DNA of 64,000 nucleotides from Streptomyces longwoodensis (GTDB taxonomy: Bacteria > Actinomycetota > Actinomycetes > Streptomycetales > Streptomycetaceae): contig NZ_KQ948559.1 of NCBI RefSeq assembly GCF_001514125.1, forward strand, positions 46,542 to 110,541, in the 5' to 3' direction. Below are positions 1-7,616 of the stretch, one piece after another. The translations under genes were made by a program, and so were the position numbers. The notes beneath the pieces were generated by a model. The model was not told the DNA's origin and searched no databases. It saw only the letters and a list, made by a program, of their open reading frames with translations. Every line of letters starts with the position of its first letter. The stretch's first letter is position 1.

Positions 1-13
1 GGGGGGGGGGGGG
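1..13. repeat. Poly-G run at window edge
   Basis: The first 13 bases are all G, and the run may continue upstream of the window. It lies just past the 3' end of the first gene. It may be a real homopolymer or a sequencing or assembly artefact; nothing in the sequence decides. Confidence 0.5.
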
Positions 14-29
14 CTGACCGGGGGCCCGC

Positions 30-653
30 TCAGGCGTGCGCGGCCAGCGGTGCCCGCCCGAGCCAGGCCGCCAGCCGGGTGTGCGCGTCGGCGTCCCCGG
101 CCACCTCCCGGGCCGCTGCGAACGGCGTGTTCTCGTCGCGCTCCGGGTCGGGCAGCGCCCGGTGCGCGGCGGACAGCGCGAACTCGGCCAGGTCGTCGGC
201 CAGTTCGACCGGACGGCCCAGTGCCTCGTTCAGGTCCCAGGTGTGCGCGACGAGTTCCATCACGTACCCGGAGAGCCCGGCGTGTCCGGGCACCTCGCCC
301 CACGGCACCCGCACCGCGGCGGTCAGCCGCTCGTCGGGCTCCCAGGCCGCGAGCACCCGCGCCCGGGCCTCGGCGTAGGCCCGCGGCCAGGCGGCGTCGG
401 CGACCCCGTCCACGAACGGCCGGACGGCGAGCCCGTCGCCGCCCTCGCCCACGACCGCGATCCGCAGGGTGCCGCCCACGATGTGGGAGAGCAGCGTCCG
501 TACGTCGAACTCCGTGCAGGGCGTGGGGCCGGCCAGCCGCTCGGGCCGCACCGCCGCGATCACGGCGGCCGCCTGCGCGGTGGCGCGGGCGTAGACGGGA
601 CGCGGGTCGACGGCGGGCGCGGACCGGTGGGCCTCGGTGGCGTGCGTGTTCAT
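30..653 (-). CDS. TIGR03086 / mycothiol-dependent maleylpyruvate isomerase-like protein
   Basis: This 207-residue protein looks like the actinobacterial TIGR03086 family, related to DinB and mycothiol-dependent maleylpyruvate isomerase proteins. Family traits seen are an early Arg-Pro-Glu-Arg-Leu / Pro-Thr-Pro-Cys-Thr-Glu-Phe-Asp-Val segment followed by Leu-Leu-Ser-His-Ile-Val-Gly, and a later His in Val-Ala-His-Thr-Trp-Asp-Leu. These histidines are the usual metal ligands of the fold. The substrate is unknown. The ATG is preceded by a good ribosome site (complement of ttctcc). It diverges from a WYL-type regulator across a short gap with an inverted repeat, so the two are probably a regulator-target pair. 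Confidence 0.75.
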   Translation of the reverse strand: MNTHATEAHRSAPAVDPRPVYARATAQAAAVIAAVRPERLAGPTPCTEFDVRTLLSHIVGGTLRIAVVGEGGDGLAVRPFVDGVADAAWPRAYAEARARVLAAWEPDERLTAAVRVPWGEVPGHAGLSGYVMELVAHTWDLNEALGRPVELADDLAEFALSAAHRALPDPERDENTPFAAAREVAGDADAHTRLAAWLGRAPLAAHA

Positions 654-711
654 GGGGTGCTTCTCCTGCCGTTCGGTGACTCGGTACGCAGGTGATCCTC
701 ACGGCATAACC

Positions 712-726
712 TGACAGTTCCCGTCA
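712..726. promoter_or_regulatory. Inverted repeat between divergent genes (candidate operator)
   Basis: TGAC at 712-715 and GTCA at 723-726 form an inverted repeat with a 7-base centre, and extra symmetric bases inside it (TGACaG...CgTCA). It is the only clear dyad between the TIGR03086 gene and the WYL regulator. Inferred to be the regulator's binding site. Confidence 0.4.
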
Positions 727-766
727 TGATTTGCGGCGGACTTCCGGGCGGCGCGATGCTGGGCGC

Positions 767-1747
767 GTGAAGTCCGACCGCCTGCTGGCGATCCTGCTGC
801 TCCTGCAGACCCGCGGCCGCGTGCCCGCGCCCGAACTCGCCGAACGGCTGGAGGTGTCGGTCCGCACCATCTACCGCGACGTCGAGGCCCTGTCGGCGTC
901 GGGCGTCCCGGTCTACGCCGAGCGCGGCCGGCACGGCGGCATCGAACTGCTCCCCGGCTTCCGCACGGACGTCACCGGACTGACCGCCGACGAGTCGCGG
1001 GCCCTGTTCATCCTGGCCGCCGAGGGCGCGCACGCCGCCCTCGGCCTGGACGCGGCCCTCGGCTCCGCGCTGCGCAAGGTCATGGCCGCGCTGCCCGCGC
1101 CCCACCGCCCGGCCGCCGAGGTCACCAGCCGGCGCATCCTGGTCGACGCCACCCGCTGGAAGGGCGGCCCGCAGCCCGCCGCCGACCTGGACACCCTCCA
1201 GGACGCGGTCTTCGCCGACCGCAGGCTGCGCCTGCGCTACCGGCACAGCGGCGCCCGCGAGCCGCGCACCTACACGGTCGACCCGTACGGTCTCGTCGCC
1301 AAGGCCGGCGTCTGGTACCTGGTCGCCGACCGGCGCGGCACCCCGCAGCTCTTCCGCGCCGACCGGGTGCGCTCGGCGACGGTCCTCGACGACCCGGTGC
1401 GCCGGCGGCCCGGCGTCGAACTCGCCGACGCCTGGGAGGTGGTGCGCCGCCAGGTCGAGGAGCGGCCGGACGCGCTCGCCGTGACCGCGCGGGTGCGGCG
1501 CCCCCGCCTCGACATGTTCCTGCGGATGAACGCCGCGCACCTGACCGGGCCGCCCGCCGAGGACGACGGCGCGAGCGAGTGGGTGACCGTCCGCCTGGCG
1601 TTCCCCTTCGTGGTGGCCGTCCGCCAGCTCCTCGCGTTCTCCGACCAGGTGGAGGTCCTGGACCCGCCCGAGGCACGCGCGGAACTGCGCGCGGCCGCCG
1701 CCTCCGTCACGGAGCTGTACGGGCCCGCCGGCCGCGCGTCCGGGTGA
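767..1747 (+). CDS. YafY/WYL-domain transcriptional regulator
   Basis: A 326-residue regulator with an N-terminal HTH (family HTH_11) around residues 6-58, including the Ser-Val-Arg-Thr-Ile-Tyr-Arg-Asp recognition helix, and a C-terminal WYL domain around residues 140-210. The WYL core appears as Val-Asp-Pro-Tyr-Gly-Leu-Val followed by Trp-Tyr-Leu-Val-Ala. Such proteins are usually DNA-binding regulators that sense a small ligand, sometimes a nucleic acid. The GTG at 767 is chosen because the protein then begins Met-Lys-Ser-Asp-Arg-Leu-Leu, the normal family start; an upstream TTG at 731 would add 12 unlike residues. It probably controls itself and the divergent TIGR03086 gene. Confidence 0.85.
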   Translation: MKSDRLLAILLLLQTRGRVPAPELAERLEVSVRTIYRDVEALSASGVPVYAERGRHGGIELLPGFRTDVTGLTADESRALFILAAEGAHAALGLDAALGSALRKVMAALPAPHRPAAEVTSRRILVDATRWKGGPQPAADLDTLQDAVFADRRLRLRYRHSGAREPRTYTVDPYGLVAKAGVWYLVADRRGTPQLFRADRVRSATVLDDPVRRRPGVELADAWEVVRRQVEERPDALAVTARVRRPRLDMFLRMNAAHLTGPPAEDDGASEWVTVRLAFPFVVAVRQLLAFSDQVEVLDPPEARAELRAAAASVTELYGPAGRASG

Positions 1748-1810
1748 CACCCCGGGCCGCAATCGGGGCCCGCGGGCACGACATGGCCGGGAACCGCCCC
1801 CGCTACCGGC

Positions 1811-2437
1811 TCAATCGAGCCAGTGCCGACGCCCCTTGCTGATCAGCCGCATCTGCCGGGTGGCGAGCCGGGTGATCCGCTCGCGCTCGCCCTCGGGGCC
1901 GTCCAGCGCCTCCAGGAAGAGCGAGGCGGTGGCGAGCATCTGGTCGACGTAGAGGTGGGAGAGCATCAGCAGGTCGTCCTCGCTCCAGCCGCGCGCCTCG
2001 GGGTCCTTGGCCAGCTCGGCCCGCACCTCCTCGGCGAACCGGCCGAGTTGGCCGCGTATCGCCTCCCGCACCGACTGGACCCCGCCATGTCGCTCGCGGG
2101 CGATGAAGCGGACGTGGGCGGGGTACGCGTCCACGTGACGGGCGATCAACTCCACAGCGCGGTGGATGCGTTCGTCGCTCGAGTCGGCCGTGGTCACCGT
2201 CGACCGCACCATCCGGTGCAGGCTGCCGAGGGCTTCGTCGACCAGGGCCACGCCCAGGTCGGCGGTGGAGCGGAAGTGCCGGTAGAACGCGGTCGGGGCG
2301 ACCCCCACGGCCCGGGTGACCTCGCGCAGGCCGAGGCTGCTCAGGCTCTGCTCCTCCAGCAGCGCCAGCGCGGCGTCCAGGAGCGCCTGCCGGGTCTTCT
2401 GCTTCTGGACCTGCCGGATGCCCGCGGTGTGACTCAT
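1811..2437 (-). CDS. TetR-family regulator, FabR-like
   Basis: A 208-residue TetR-family repressor. The HTH spans about residues 10-60, with the recognition motif Val-Ala-Pro-Thr-Ala-Phe-Tyr-Arg-His-Phe. Length and several positions recall FabR, the regulator of unsaturated fatty-acid synthesis: the start Gln-Lys-Gln-Lys-Thr-Arg, the Phe-Ile-Ala-Arg-Glu-Arg segment, and the ending Arg-Gln-Met-Arg-Leu-Ile-Ser-Lys-Gly. Likeness to FabR is my reading of motifs and does not prove a lipid role. It diverges from two small membrane-protein genes across a gap holding three copies of one operator-like motif, so it very likely represses them and itself. Confidence 0.85.
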   Translation of the reverse strand: MSHTAGIRQVQKQKTRQALLDAALALLEEQSLSSLGLREVTRAVGVAPTAFYRHFRSTADLGVALVDEALGSLHRMVRSTVTTADSSDERIHRAVELIARHVDAYPAHVRFIARERHGGVQSVREAIRGQLGRFAEEVRAELAKDPEARGWSEDDLLMLSHLYVDQMLATASLFLEALDGPEGERERITRLATRQMRLISKGRRHWLD

Positions 2438-2448
2438 GTCATCCAGTT

Positions 2449-2458
2449 AACAACTGTT
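2449..2458. promoter_or_regulatory. AACAACTGTT operator-like palindrome, copy 1
   Basis: AACA-AC-TGTT is a palindrome with a 2-base centre, lying 11 bases upstream of the TetR start codon. The same core recurs twice at 2503-2530. Inferred to be the autoregulatory site of the TetR protein. Confidence 0.5.
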
Positions 2459-2502
2459 CTCCGTAATTGGAAAGTCTTCGATCGCGCTAGACTGGGAACT
2501 CA

Positions 2503-2530
2503 GTGAACAACTGTACCTACAACTGTTCAC
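2503..2530. promoter_or_regulatory. Paired operator-like repeat (copies 2 and 3)
   Basis: GTGAACA (2503-2509) and TGTTCAC (2524-2530) are perfect inverted arms. Inside them the core ACAACTGT occurs twice in direct orientation. The element lies upstream of the small membrane-protein genes and is the likely site of repression by the divergent TetR protein. Confidence 0.5.
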
Positions 2531-2582
2531 CGAGATGTCACGGAGACGGAACCGACCCGTCTCGGAGGGGGGATTGGATCCC

Positions 2583-2747
2583 ATGCTGTTCCTCGTCGCC
2601 GCACTCTTGCTGCTCGGCGTGGTCCTGGGCACCGTGGCCCACGCGCCGTTCGGCTTCACCCTCGTCGCCGCCGCCGTCATCGCGGCCTGGCTCGTCGTCT
2701 TCGCCGTCCGTGAGCGCCACGGCCGCCGCAGTGCCGGCCACCGCTGA
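2583..2747 (+). CDS. Small two-helix membrane protein
   Basis: A 54-residue protein made almost entirely of two hydrophobic segments (about residues 1-19 and 21-41) and a short basic tail rich in Arg and His, so a small integral membrane protein with the basic end probably cytoplasmic. I do not recognise a named family. The ATG at 2583 follows a strong purine run (GGAGGGGGGA at 2564-2572). An in-frame ATG at 2535 would add 16 polar residues but has no ribosome site and lies only 5 bases after the operator, so I prefer 2583. It heads a two-gene unit with the DUF4190-like gene and is a likely target of the divergent TetR protein. Confidence 0.6.
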   Translation: MLFLVAALLLLGVVLGTVAHAPFGFTLVAAAVIAAWLVVFAVRERHGRRSAGHR

Positions 2748-2762
2748 AGGAGCTGATCCGTC

Positions 2763-3029
2763 ATGCACCTCACCGCACCCGCCACCCGCCGCACCGGCCT
2801 GCGCGACACCGACGGCATGGCCGTGGCGTCGTTCGTCCTCGGCCTCGTCGGCTTCCTGGTCCTCAACGTCTTCCTCGGCCCGACCGCGATCATCCTGGCC
2901 TCCATCGCCCTGATCCGCGGCACGCAGCGCAAGGGCCGCGCCTACCTGGGCCTCGCCCTCGGTGTCCTGGACCTGGTCGTCCTCGTCGCCTTCATGCACG
3001 TCGACTCGACGGTCTCCTGGAGCTTCTAG
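2763..3029 (+). CDS. DUF4190-like small membrane protein
   Basis: An 88-residue membrane protein. After a polar N-terminus of about 18 residues comes the typical DUF4190 pattern Met-Ala-Val-Ala-Ser-Phe-Val-Leu-Gly-Leu, a first membrane segment, a short loop with Ile-Arg-Gly-Thr-Gln-Arg-Lys-Gly, and a second segment. No function is known for the family. AAGGAG stands 8 bases before the ATG. It lies 15 bases downstream of the other small membrane-protein gene, so the two are almost certainly co-transcribed under the same TetR control. Confidence 0.75.
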   Translation: MHLTAPATRRTGLRDTDGMAVASFVLGLVGFLVLNVFLGPTAIILASIALIRGTQRKGRAYLGLALGVLDLVVLVAFMHVDSTVSWSF

Positions 3030-3136
3030 GCTGCCCCCCGGGGACCGGTCGACCCGGGCGGCCCGGTCCGGTCCGCGGCGAAGGCGCCGCGTGTCCACGG
3101 ACCGACCGCACACCGGGGCTCGTTCGACGGGCGCCG

Positions 3137-3142
3137 TACAAT
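3137..3142 (+). promoter_or_regulatory. -10 element TACAAT upstream of cysteine desulfurase
   Basis: TACAAT fits the housekeeping -10 consensus closely and ends 10 bases before the ATG at 3153. A transcript starting 6-9 bases downstream would have almost no 5' leader. No convincing -35 is visible. Confidence 0.45.
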
Positions 3143-3152
3143 CGGCGGCACC

Positions 3153-4322
3153 ATGGCATACCTCGACCACGCCGCGACCACCCCGATGCTCCCGGAGGCG
3201 GCAGAGGCGCTGACCGCCGCGCTGAGCGCCACCGGCAACGCGTCCTCCCTGCACGCATCCGGGCGCCGGGCCCGCCGCACGGTCGAGGAGTCCCGCGAAG
3301 TCCTCGCGGCCGCGCTCGGCGCCCGCCCCAGCGAGGTCGTCTTCACCTCCGGCGGCACCGAGGCCGACAACCTCGCCGTGAAGGGCCTGTACTGGGCCCG
3401 CCGCGACGCCGACCCGGCCCGCACCCGGGTCCTGGCCAGCCCCGTCGAGCACCACGCCGTCCTGGACGCCGTCCACTGGCTCGGCGAGCACGAGGGCGCC
3501 ACCGTCGAGTACCTCCCCGTCGACCGCTACGGCCGCGTCTACCCCGGGGTCCTGCGCGAGGCGATCGCCCGCAACCCCGACGACGTGGCCCTGGCCACCG
3601 TGATGTGGGCCAACAACGAGATCGGCACGCTCCTGCCGGTCGCGGAACTGGCCGAGGTGGCGCGGGAGTTCGACGTCCCGCTGCACGCCGACGCGGTGCA
3701 GGCCTTCGGCCAGGTCCCCGTCGACTTCGCCGCCTCCGGCCTCGCCGCGATGACCGTCTCCGGCCACAAGATCGGCGGGCCGTACGGCATCGGCGCCCTG
3801 CTGCTGGGCCGGGAGTACACGCCCGTGCCCGTCCTGCACGGCGGCGGCCAGGAGCGCCACGTCCGCTCCGGCACCCTGGACGTCCCGGCCATCGCCTCCT
3901 TCGCCGTCGCCGGCCGGCTCGCGGCCGAGCAGCGCGACTGGTTCGCCCGCGAGATCGGCGCCCTGCGCGACCAGCTCGTCGAGGTCGTCCGTGAGGCCGT
4001 CCCCGACGCGATCCTCGGCGGCGACCCCGCCCCGGAGGGTCGGCTCCCGGCCAACGCCCACTTCTCCTTCCCCGGCTGCGAGGGCGACTCCCTGCTGCTC
4101 CTGCTGGACGCCCAGGGCATCGAGTGCTCCACCGGGTCCGCTTGCACCGCGGGCGTCGCCCAGCCCAGCCACGTCCTGCTGGCCACCGGCACCGACCCCG
4201 ACCTGGCCCGCGGCACCCTGCGCTTCTCCCTCGGCCACACGTCCACCGAGGCCGACGTCGAGGCGCTCGCCAAGGCGATCGGCCCCGCGGTGGAACGCGC
4301 GCGTGCGGCCGGGCTGACGTAG
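3153..4322 (+). CDS. Cysteine desulfurase (IscS/NifS family)
   Basis: A 389-residue PLP enzyme that removes sulfur from cysteine as an enzyme-bound persulfide. Visible marks are the start Tyr-Leu-Asp-His-Ala-Ala-Thr-Thr-Pro, His101 in Val-Glu-His-His-Ala, the Schiff-base Lys206 in Ser-Gly-His-Lys-Ile-Gly-Gly-Pro, and the catalytic Cys331 in Ser-Ala-Cys-Thr-Ala-Gly. Length is normal for the group. The next gene on the same strand is mnmA, the tRNA 2-thiouridylase, so its likely job is to supply sulfur for the wobble uridine of Lys, Glu and Gln tRNAs. A role in Fe-S assembly is possible, but no isc or suf genes are nearby. A good -10 box lies close to the start. Confidence 0.93.
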   Translation: MAYLDHAATTPMLPEAAEALTAALSATGNASSLHASGRRARRTVEESREVLAAALGARPSEVVFTSGGTEADNLAVKGLYWARRDADPARTRVLASPVEHHAVLDAVHWLGEHEGATVEYLPVDRYGRVYPGVLREAIARNPDDVALATVMWANNEIGTLLPVAELAEVAREFDVPLHADAVQAFGQVPVDFAASGLAAMTVSGHKIGGPYGIGALLLGREYTPVPVLHGGGQERHVRSGTLDVPAIASFAVAGRLAAEQRDWFAREIGALRDQLVEVVREAVPDAILGGDPAPEGRLPANAHFSFPGCEGDSLLLLLDAQGIECSTGSACTAGVAQPSHVLLATGTDPDLARGTLRFSLGHTSTEADVEALAKAIGPAVERARAAGLT

Positions 4323-4373
4323 CGGCCGGGGCGCGGAGCGCCCAGCGGTCCGACAAGGCGGGCCGCGGCGTCC

Positions 4374-5123
4374 TCACGTGCGCGTGACGGCTCCGCGCGC
4401 CGCGCGCACCAGGCGTATGTACCGGTCCCAGTCCCAGTGCGGGCCGGGGTCCGTGTGGTCCGCGCCGGGCACCTCGACGTGGCCGATGACGTGGTCGCGG
4501 TCCACGGGGATGCCGTAGCGCGCGCAGATCCCGGCCGTCAGACGGGCCGAGGAGGCGTACATCGCGTCAGTGAAGGACGACGCCCGGTCCACGAAGCCCT
4601 CGTGCTCCACGCCGACGCTCCGCTCGTTGTACTCCCGGTTCCCCGCGTGGAACGCCACGTCCAGCTCGCGGATCATCTGCGTCACGCGGCCGTCCCGGCC
4701 GACGATGTAGTGCGCCGCCGCCCGGTGGCCCGGGTCCTGGAACACCTTCACCGCACTGGCGAGGCTGCCCTGGGTGACGTGGACGACCACCCGGTCGATC
4801 GTGTAGTCGTCGGGCCGGTCGGCCCAGCGGAAGTTCGCCGGGGAGGCCGCCACCCAGCGCGCGCCCCGGAAGTCCACCGCCCCCTGGACCCGGGGCTTCT
4901 CCACCCCCGGCATCCGCCACCACAGCCGCCCGAGCTCGTCGCGCGCCAGCGCCGCCGTGCCCGCGAGGGCCGCCGCGCCGCCGATCAGCAGGGCCCGCCG
5001 CCCGATCCGCCGGTCGGCGTCCTTCCCGGCACCCGCCCCGGCGCCCCCTCGGCCGCCCTTCCCGGCGCCCGGTCCCGTGCCCCTCGTCGCGCCCGTCGCC
5101 GTGCCCTTCCGCGTCGCCCCCAT
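4374..5123 (-). CDS. Exported N-acetylmuramoyl-L-alanine amidase (amidase_2)
   Basis: A 249-residue probable cell-wall amidase that cleaves the bond between MurNAc and L-Ala of peptidoglycan. The catalytic domain covers about residues 105-232: His115 in Val-Val-Val-His-Val-Thr-Gln-Gly and His223/Asp225 in Asp-His-Thr-Asp-Pro-Gly-Pro-His are the expected zinc ligands. Before it lies a Tat-like signal: Arg-Arg-Ile-Gly-Arg-Arg followed by a hydrophobic stretch at 44-60. The first 38 residues are an unusual Gly/Thr/basic low-complexity segment. The ATG at 5123 is the first plausible start; GTG codons further upstream would only lengthen that segment. It lies antisense between the two sulfur-transfer genes and converges on the desulfurase. 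Confidence 0.82.
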   Translation of the reverse strand: MGATRKGTATGATRGTGPGAGKGGRGGAGAGAGKDADRRIGRRALLIGGAAALAGTAALARDELGRLWWRMPGVEKPRVQGAVDFRGARWVAASPANFRWADRPDDYTIDRVVVHVTQGSLASAVKVFQDPGHRAAAHYIVGRDGRVTQMIRELDVAFHAGNREYNERSVGVEHEGFVDRASSFTDAMYASSARLTAGICARYGIPVDRDHVIGHVEVPGADHTDPGPHWDWDRYIRLVRAARGAVTRT

Positions 5124-5219
5124 GCCCCGTCCCGTCCCGTGCCGTCCTTGCGCGCCCCTCGAGGGATGAACGCGCACCCGGGCACCCCGGTTCCCGCCGC
5201 CCCGTACCCTGGAAGGGTT

Positions 5220-6344
5220 ATGACTGAGACCCCGCAGCGTCCCCTCCGCGTCCTCGCCGCCATGTCCGGCGGGGTCGACTCCGCCGTCGCCGCCGCCCGC
5301 GCCGCCGAAGCCGGGCACGACGTGACCGGCGTCCACCTCGCGCTCTCCGCGAACCCCCAGTCGTTCCGCACGGGCGCGCGGGGCTGTTGCACCATCGAGG
5401 ACTCCCGCGACGCCCGCCGCGCCGCCGACGTCATCGGCATCCCGTTCTACGTCTGGGACCTCGCCGACCGCTTCCGCGAGGACGTGGTCGAGGACTTCGT
5501 CGCCGAGTACGAGGCGGGCCGCACCCCCAACCCGTGCCTGCGCTGCAACGAGAAGATCAAGTTCGCGGCGCTGCTCGACAAGGCGCTCGCCCTGGGCTTC
5601 GACGCGGTCTGCACCGGTCACTACGCCAAGGTCGTCGTGCACGAGGACGGCTCGCGCGAGCTGCACCGCGCCTCCGACATGGCCAAGGACCAGTCGTACG
5701 TGCTCGGCGTGCTCGACGAGCGCCAGCTCGCGCACGCGCTGTTCCCGCTCGGCGACACGGTCACCACCAAGGACGAGATCCGCGCGGAGGCCGAGCGGCG
5801 CGGCCTGGCCGTCGCCAAGAAGCCCGACTCGCACGACATCTGCTTCATCGCCGACGGCGACACCCAGGGCTTCCTCGCCCGGCGCCTCGGCCGGGCCGAG
5901 GGCGACATCGTGGACGAGTCCGGCACCCGGCTCGGCACCCACGAGGGCGCCTACGGCTTCACCATCGGCCAGCGCAAGGGGCTGAGGATCGGCACCCCGG
6001 CCCCCGACGGCAAGCCCCGCTACGTGCTGGACATCTCCCCGGTGGACAACACCGTCACGGTCGGCCCCGCCGAGGCCCTGGACGTCTCGGCGCTCACCGC
6101 GATCAAGCCCCGCTGGTGCGGCGCGGCGCCCACCGGCCCCGCCGCCTACACAGCGCAGCTGCGCGCCCACGGCGGCGAGACCGAGGTGCGGGCCGAGGTC
6201 GTCGAGGGCGAGCTGCGGGTGACCTTCACCGAGCCGGTCCGCGGCGTGGCCCCCGGCCAGGCAATCGTCCTGTACGACGGCACGCGCGTGGTGGGCTCGG
6301 CGACCATCGCGTCGACCGTGCGGGCGACCGCGGGCGTCGCCTGA
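5220..6344 (+). CDS. mnmA: tRNA-specific 2-thiouridylase MnmA/TrmU
   Basis: A 374-residue enzyme that adenylates U34 of Lys, Glu and Gln tRNAs and replaces O2 with sulfur. It has the ATP PP-loop Ser-Gly-Gly-Val-Asp-Ser (residues 16-21), the first catalytic cysteine in Asn-Pro-Cys-Leu-Arg-Cys-Asn (Cys106) and the second in Ser-His-Asp-Ile-Cys-Phe-Ile (Cys208), followed by the usual C-terminal beta domains. The ATG is preceded by GGAAGG. TACCCT ends 9 bases before the ATG and could be a -10 element giving a very short leader. It pairs functionally with the upstream cysteine desulfurase, though the divergent amidase separates them. Confidence 0.96.
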   Translation: MTETPQRPLRVLAAMSGGVDSAVAAARAAEAGHDVTGVHLALSANPQSFRTGARGCCTIEDSRDARRAADVIGIPFYVWDLADRFREDVVEDFVAEYEAGRTPNPCLRCNEKIKFAALLDKALALGFDAVCTGHYAKVVVHEDGSRELHRASDMAKDQSYVLGVLDERQLAHALFPLGDTVTTKDEIRAEAERRGLAVAKKPDSHDICFIADGDTQGFLARRLGRAEGDIVDESGTRLGTHEGAYGFTIGQRKGLRIGTPAPDGKPRYVLDISPVDNTVTVGPAEALDVSALTAIKPRWCGAAPTGPAAYTAQLRAHGGETEVRAEVVEGELRVTFTEPVRGVAPGQAIVLYDGTRVVGSATIASTVRATAGVA

Positions 6345-6381
6345 GCCACACCTGCGACCCGACGGCCCGCGCCCGGTGCCC

Positions 6382-7164
6382 TTAGGCCTTCAGGAACTCG
6401 GTCAGCACCGGTGCCACCACGTCCGGCTCCACCACGTGGGTCTGGCCCTCCAGGACGCGGGCGGAGCCCTGCGGCAGCGCCTCGGCCACCGCGTGGGCGG
6501 CGCGCTGGAGCCAGTCGGGGCTCGCGCCGCCCGCCAGGGCCAGCACCGGCACCTCGACCGACGCCAGCAGCTCGCGCGGCACGAGTCCGCCGCCCATCAC
6601 GGCGTCGTCGTGGGCGAGGCTCGGCGCGACGGCCTCCAGGGCCGCCCACATCGGCGCCTGGCGGGCGCCCCGGATCATGTCGTCCGCCATGCCGGTCAGC
6701 CGCAGGAACAGCTCCACCGCGTCCCCGCGCCGGCCCTGCTCCAGCGCCTCGGTGAGGCCGCGGGTGTACGCGGCCCGCTCCTCGGCGCCGGCGGGGGAGA
6801 AGTCCGCGTAGGGCACCTCGTAGACCACCGCGCGGCGCACCGGCAGCCCCTCGGCCAGGGCGCGCAGCACCAGCGCGCCCCCGGAGGACACGCCGAACAG
6901 CGACGCCTCGCCGCCCACCGTCTCCACTAGGACCGCCAGGTCCTCGACCTCGCGCCGCACGTCGTAGGGCACGGTGTCACCGCTGTCGCCGCGGCCCCGG
7001 CGGTCGTACACCACCGTCTCGAAGCGCTCGGCGAGCGCGGCGGCCAGCGGGGCGAGGGTGCCCCCGGTGGACAGCGCGCCGCTCACCAGGATCACCGCGG
7101 GACCCCGGCCGGCGCGCGTGTAGGCGATACGGGTCCCGTCGCGGGAAAGGAGGTTGTCGTCCAT
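6382..7164 (-). CDS. Alpha/beta hydrolase
   Basis: A 260-residue alpha/beta-hydrolase-fold protein. The nucleophile elbow is Gly-Val-Ser-Ser-Gly near residue 93, the oxyanion-side segment is Val-Ser-Gly-Ala-Leu near the start, and the catalytic His is probably in Gln-Thr-His-Val-Val near the C-terminus. No signal peptide, so cytosolic. The substrate cannot be told from sequence; esterase, lactonase and dienelactone-hydrolase-like roles are all possible. It converges on mnmA, with 37 bases between the stop codons. Confidence 0.8.
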   Translation of the reverse strand: MDDNLLSRDGTRIAYTRAGRGPAVILVSGALSTGGTLAPLAAALAERFETVVYDRRGRGDSGDTVPYDVRREVEDLAVLVETVGGEASLFGVSSGGALVLRALAEGLPVRRAVVYEVPYADFSPAGAEERAAYTRGLTEALEQGRRGDAVELFLRLTGMADDMIRGARQAPMWAALEAVAPSLAHDDAVMGGGLVPRELLASVEVPVLALAGGASPDWLQRAAHAVAEALPQGSARVLEGQTHVVEPDVVAPVLTEFLKA

Positions 7165-7202
7165 GCCCGTGCAGACTGCCGCAGGACACGGATCTCATCG
7201 CG

Positions 7203-7565
7203 CTACGACACGTCCGCGACGACCTCGGTGTCGTAGAAGCACAGGTGCCCCTTGATCGCGGCGACGTCCGGCTTCGGGTCGGGATAGGCCCACACCCGGT
7301 CCGTGCCGTCCGTGCCGTCCGTGCCGTCCGCCGGGCCCGGCAGCGACCAGTACGACGCCGTGCCCTTGAACGGGCAGTACGTGTGGGTGTCGGACGGCGT
7401 CAGCAGCTCCGTGCGGACGTCCTCCGCGGGGAGGTAGTAGCGGACGGGACAGCCCGTCTCGCGCAGCACCAGCGGCCGGTCGCTCTCCGCCAGCACCTGT
7501 CCGTCGCGCACCACGCGCACGCGGAGGTCGCCCTGCTCGATGGTGATCGTGTGTCCAGTGGCCAT
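7203..7565 (-). CDS. DUF427 domain protein
   Basis: A 120-residue protein of the DUF427 family. Typical marks are the early Val-Arg-Val-Val-Arg-Asp-Gly-Gln-Val-Leu-Ala-Glu-Ser, the Tyr-Tyr-Leu-Pro-Ala-Glu-Asp-Val segment, the Thr-Tyr-Cys-Pro-Phe-Lys-Gly motif and the ending Phe-Tyr-Asp. No biochemical function is established for the family that I can name. A short loop encodes three Gly-Thr-Asp repeats from a 9-bp tandem repeat. The gene diverges from the LOG-family gene with 51 bases between starts. Confidence 0.85.
   Translation of the reverse strand: MATGHTITIEQGDLRVRVVRDGQVLAESDRPLVLRETGCPVRYYLPAEDVRTELLTPSDTHTYCPFKGTASYWSLPGPADGTDGTDGTDRVWAYPDPKPDVAAIKGHLCFYDTEVVADVS
7299..7330. repeat. 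9-bp tandem repeat inside the DUF427 gene
   Basis: The unit gtccgtgcc is repeated about 3.5 times. Being a multiple of three it adds or removes Gly-Thr-Asp without shifting the frame, so copy number could vary harmlessly between strains. Confidence 0.7.
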
Positions 7566-7603
7566 GTACGGACAGCGCCCGCGGGGCCGCGAATCTTCCC
7601 GCG

Positions 7604-7609
7604 TACCGT
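7604..7609 (+). promoter_or_regulatory. -10 like element TACCGT before the LOG-family gene
   Basis: TACCGT ends 7 bases before the ATG at 7617, the distance expected if transcription begins at or next to the start codon (leaderless mRNA). No ribosome site is visible, which fits this. Confidence 0.4.
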
Positions 7610-7616
7610 GGGCGCC

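Noticed and set aside
4437..5219. Upstream extension of mnmA
   Set aside because: It overlaps the amidase gene on the other strand, and MnmA proteins begin shortly before the PP-loop, as they do from 5220.
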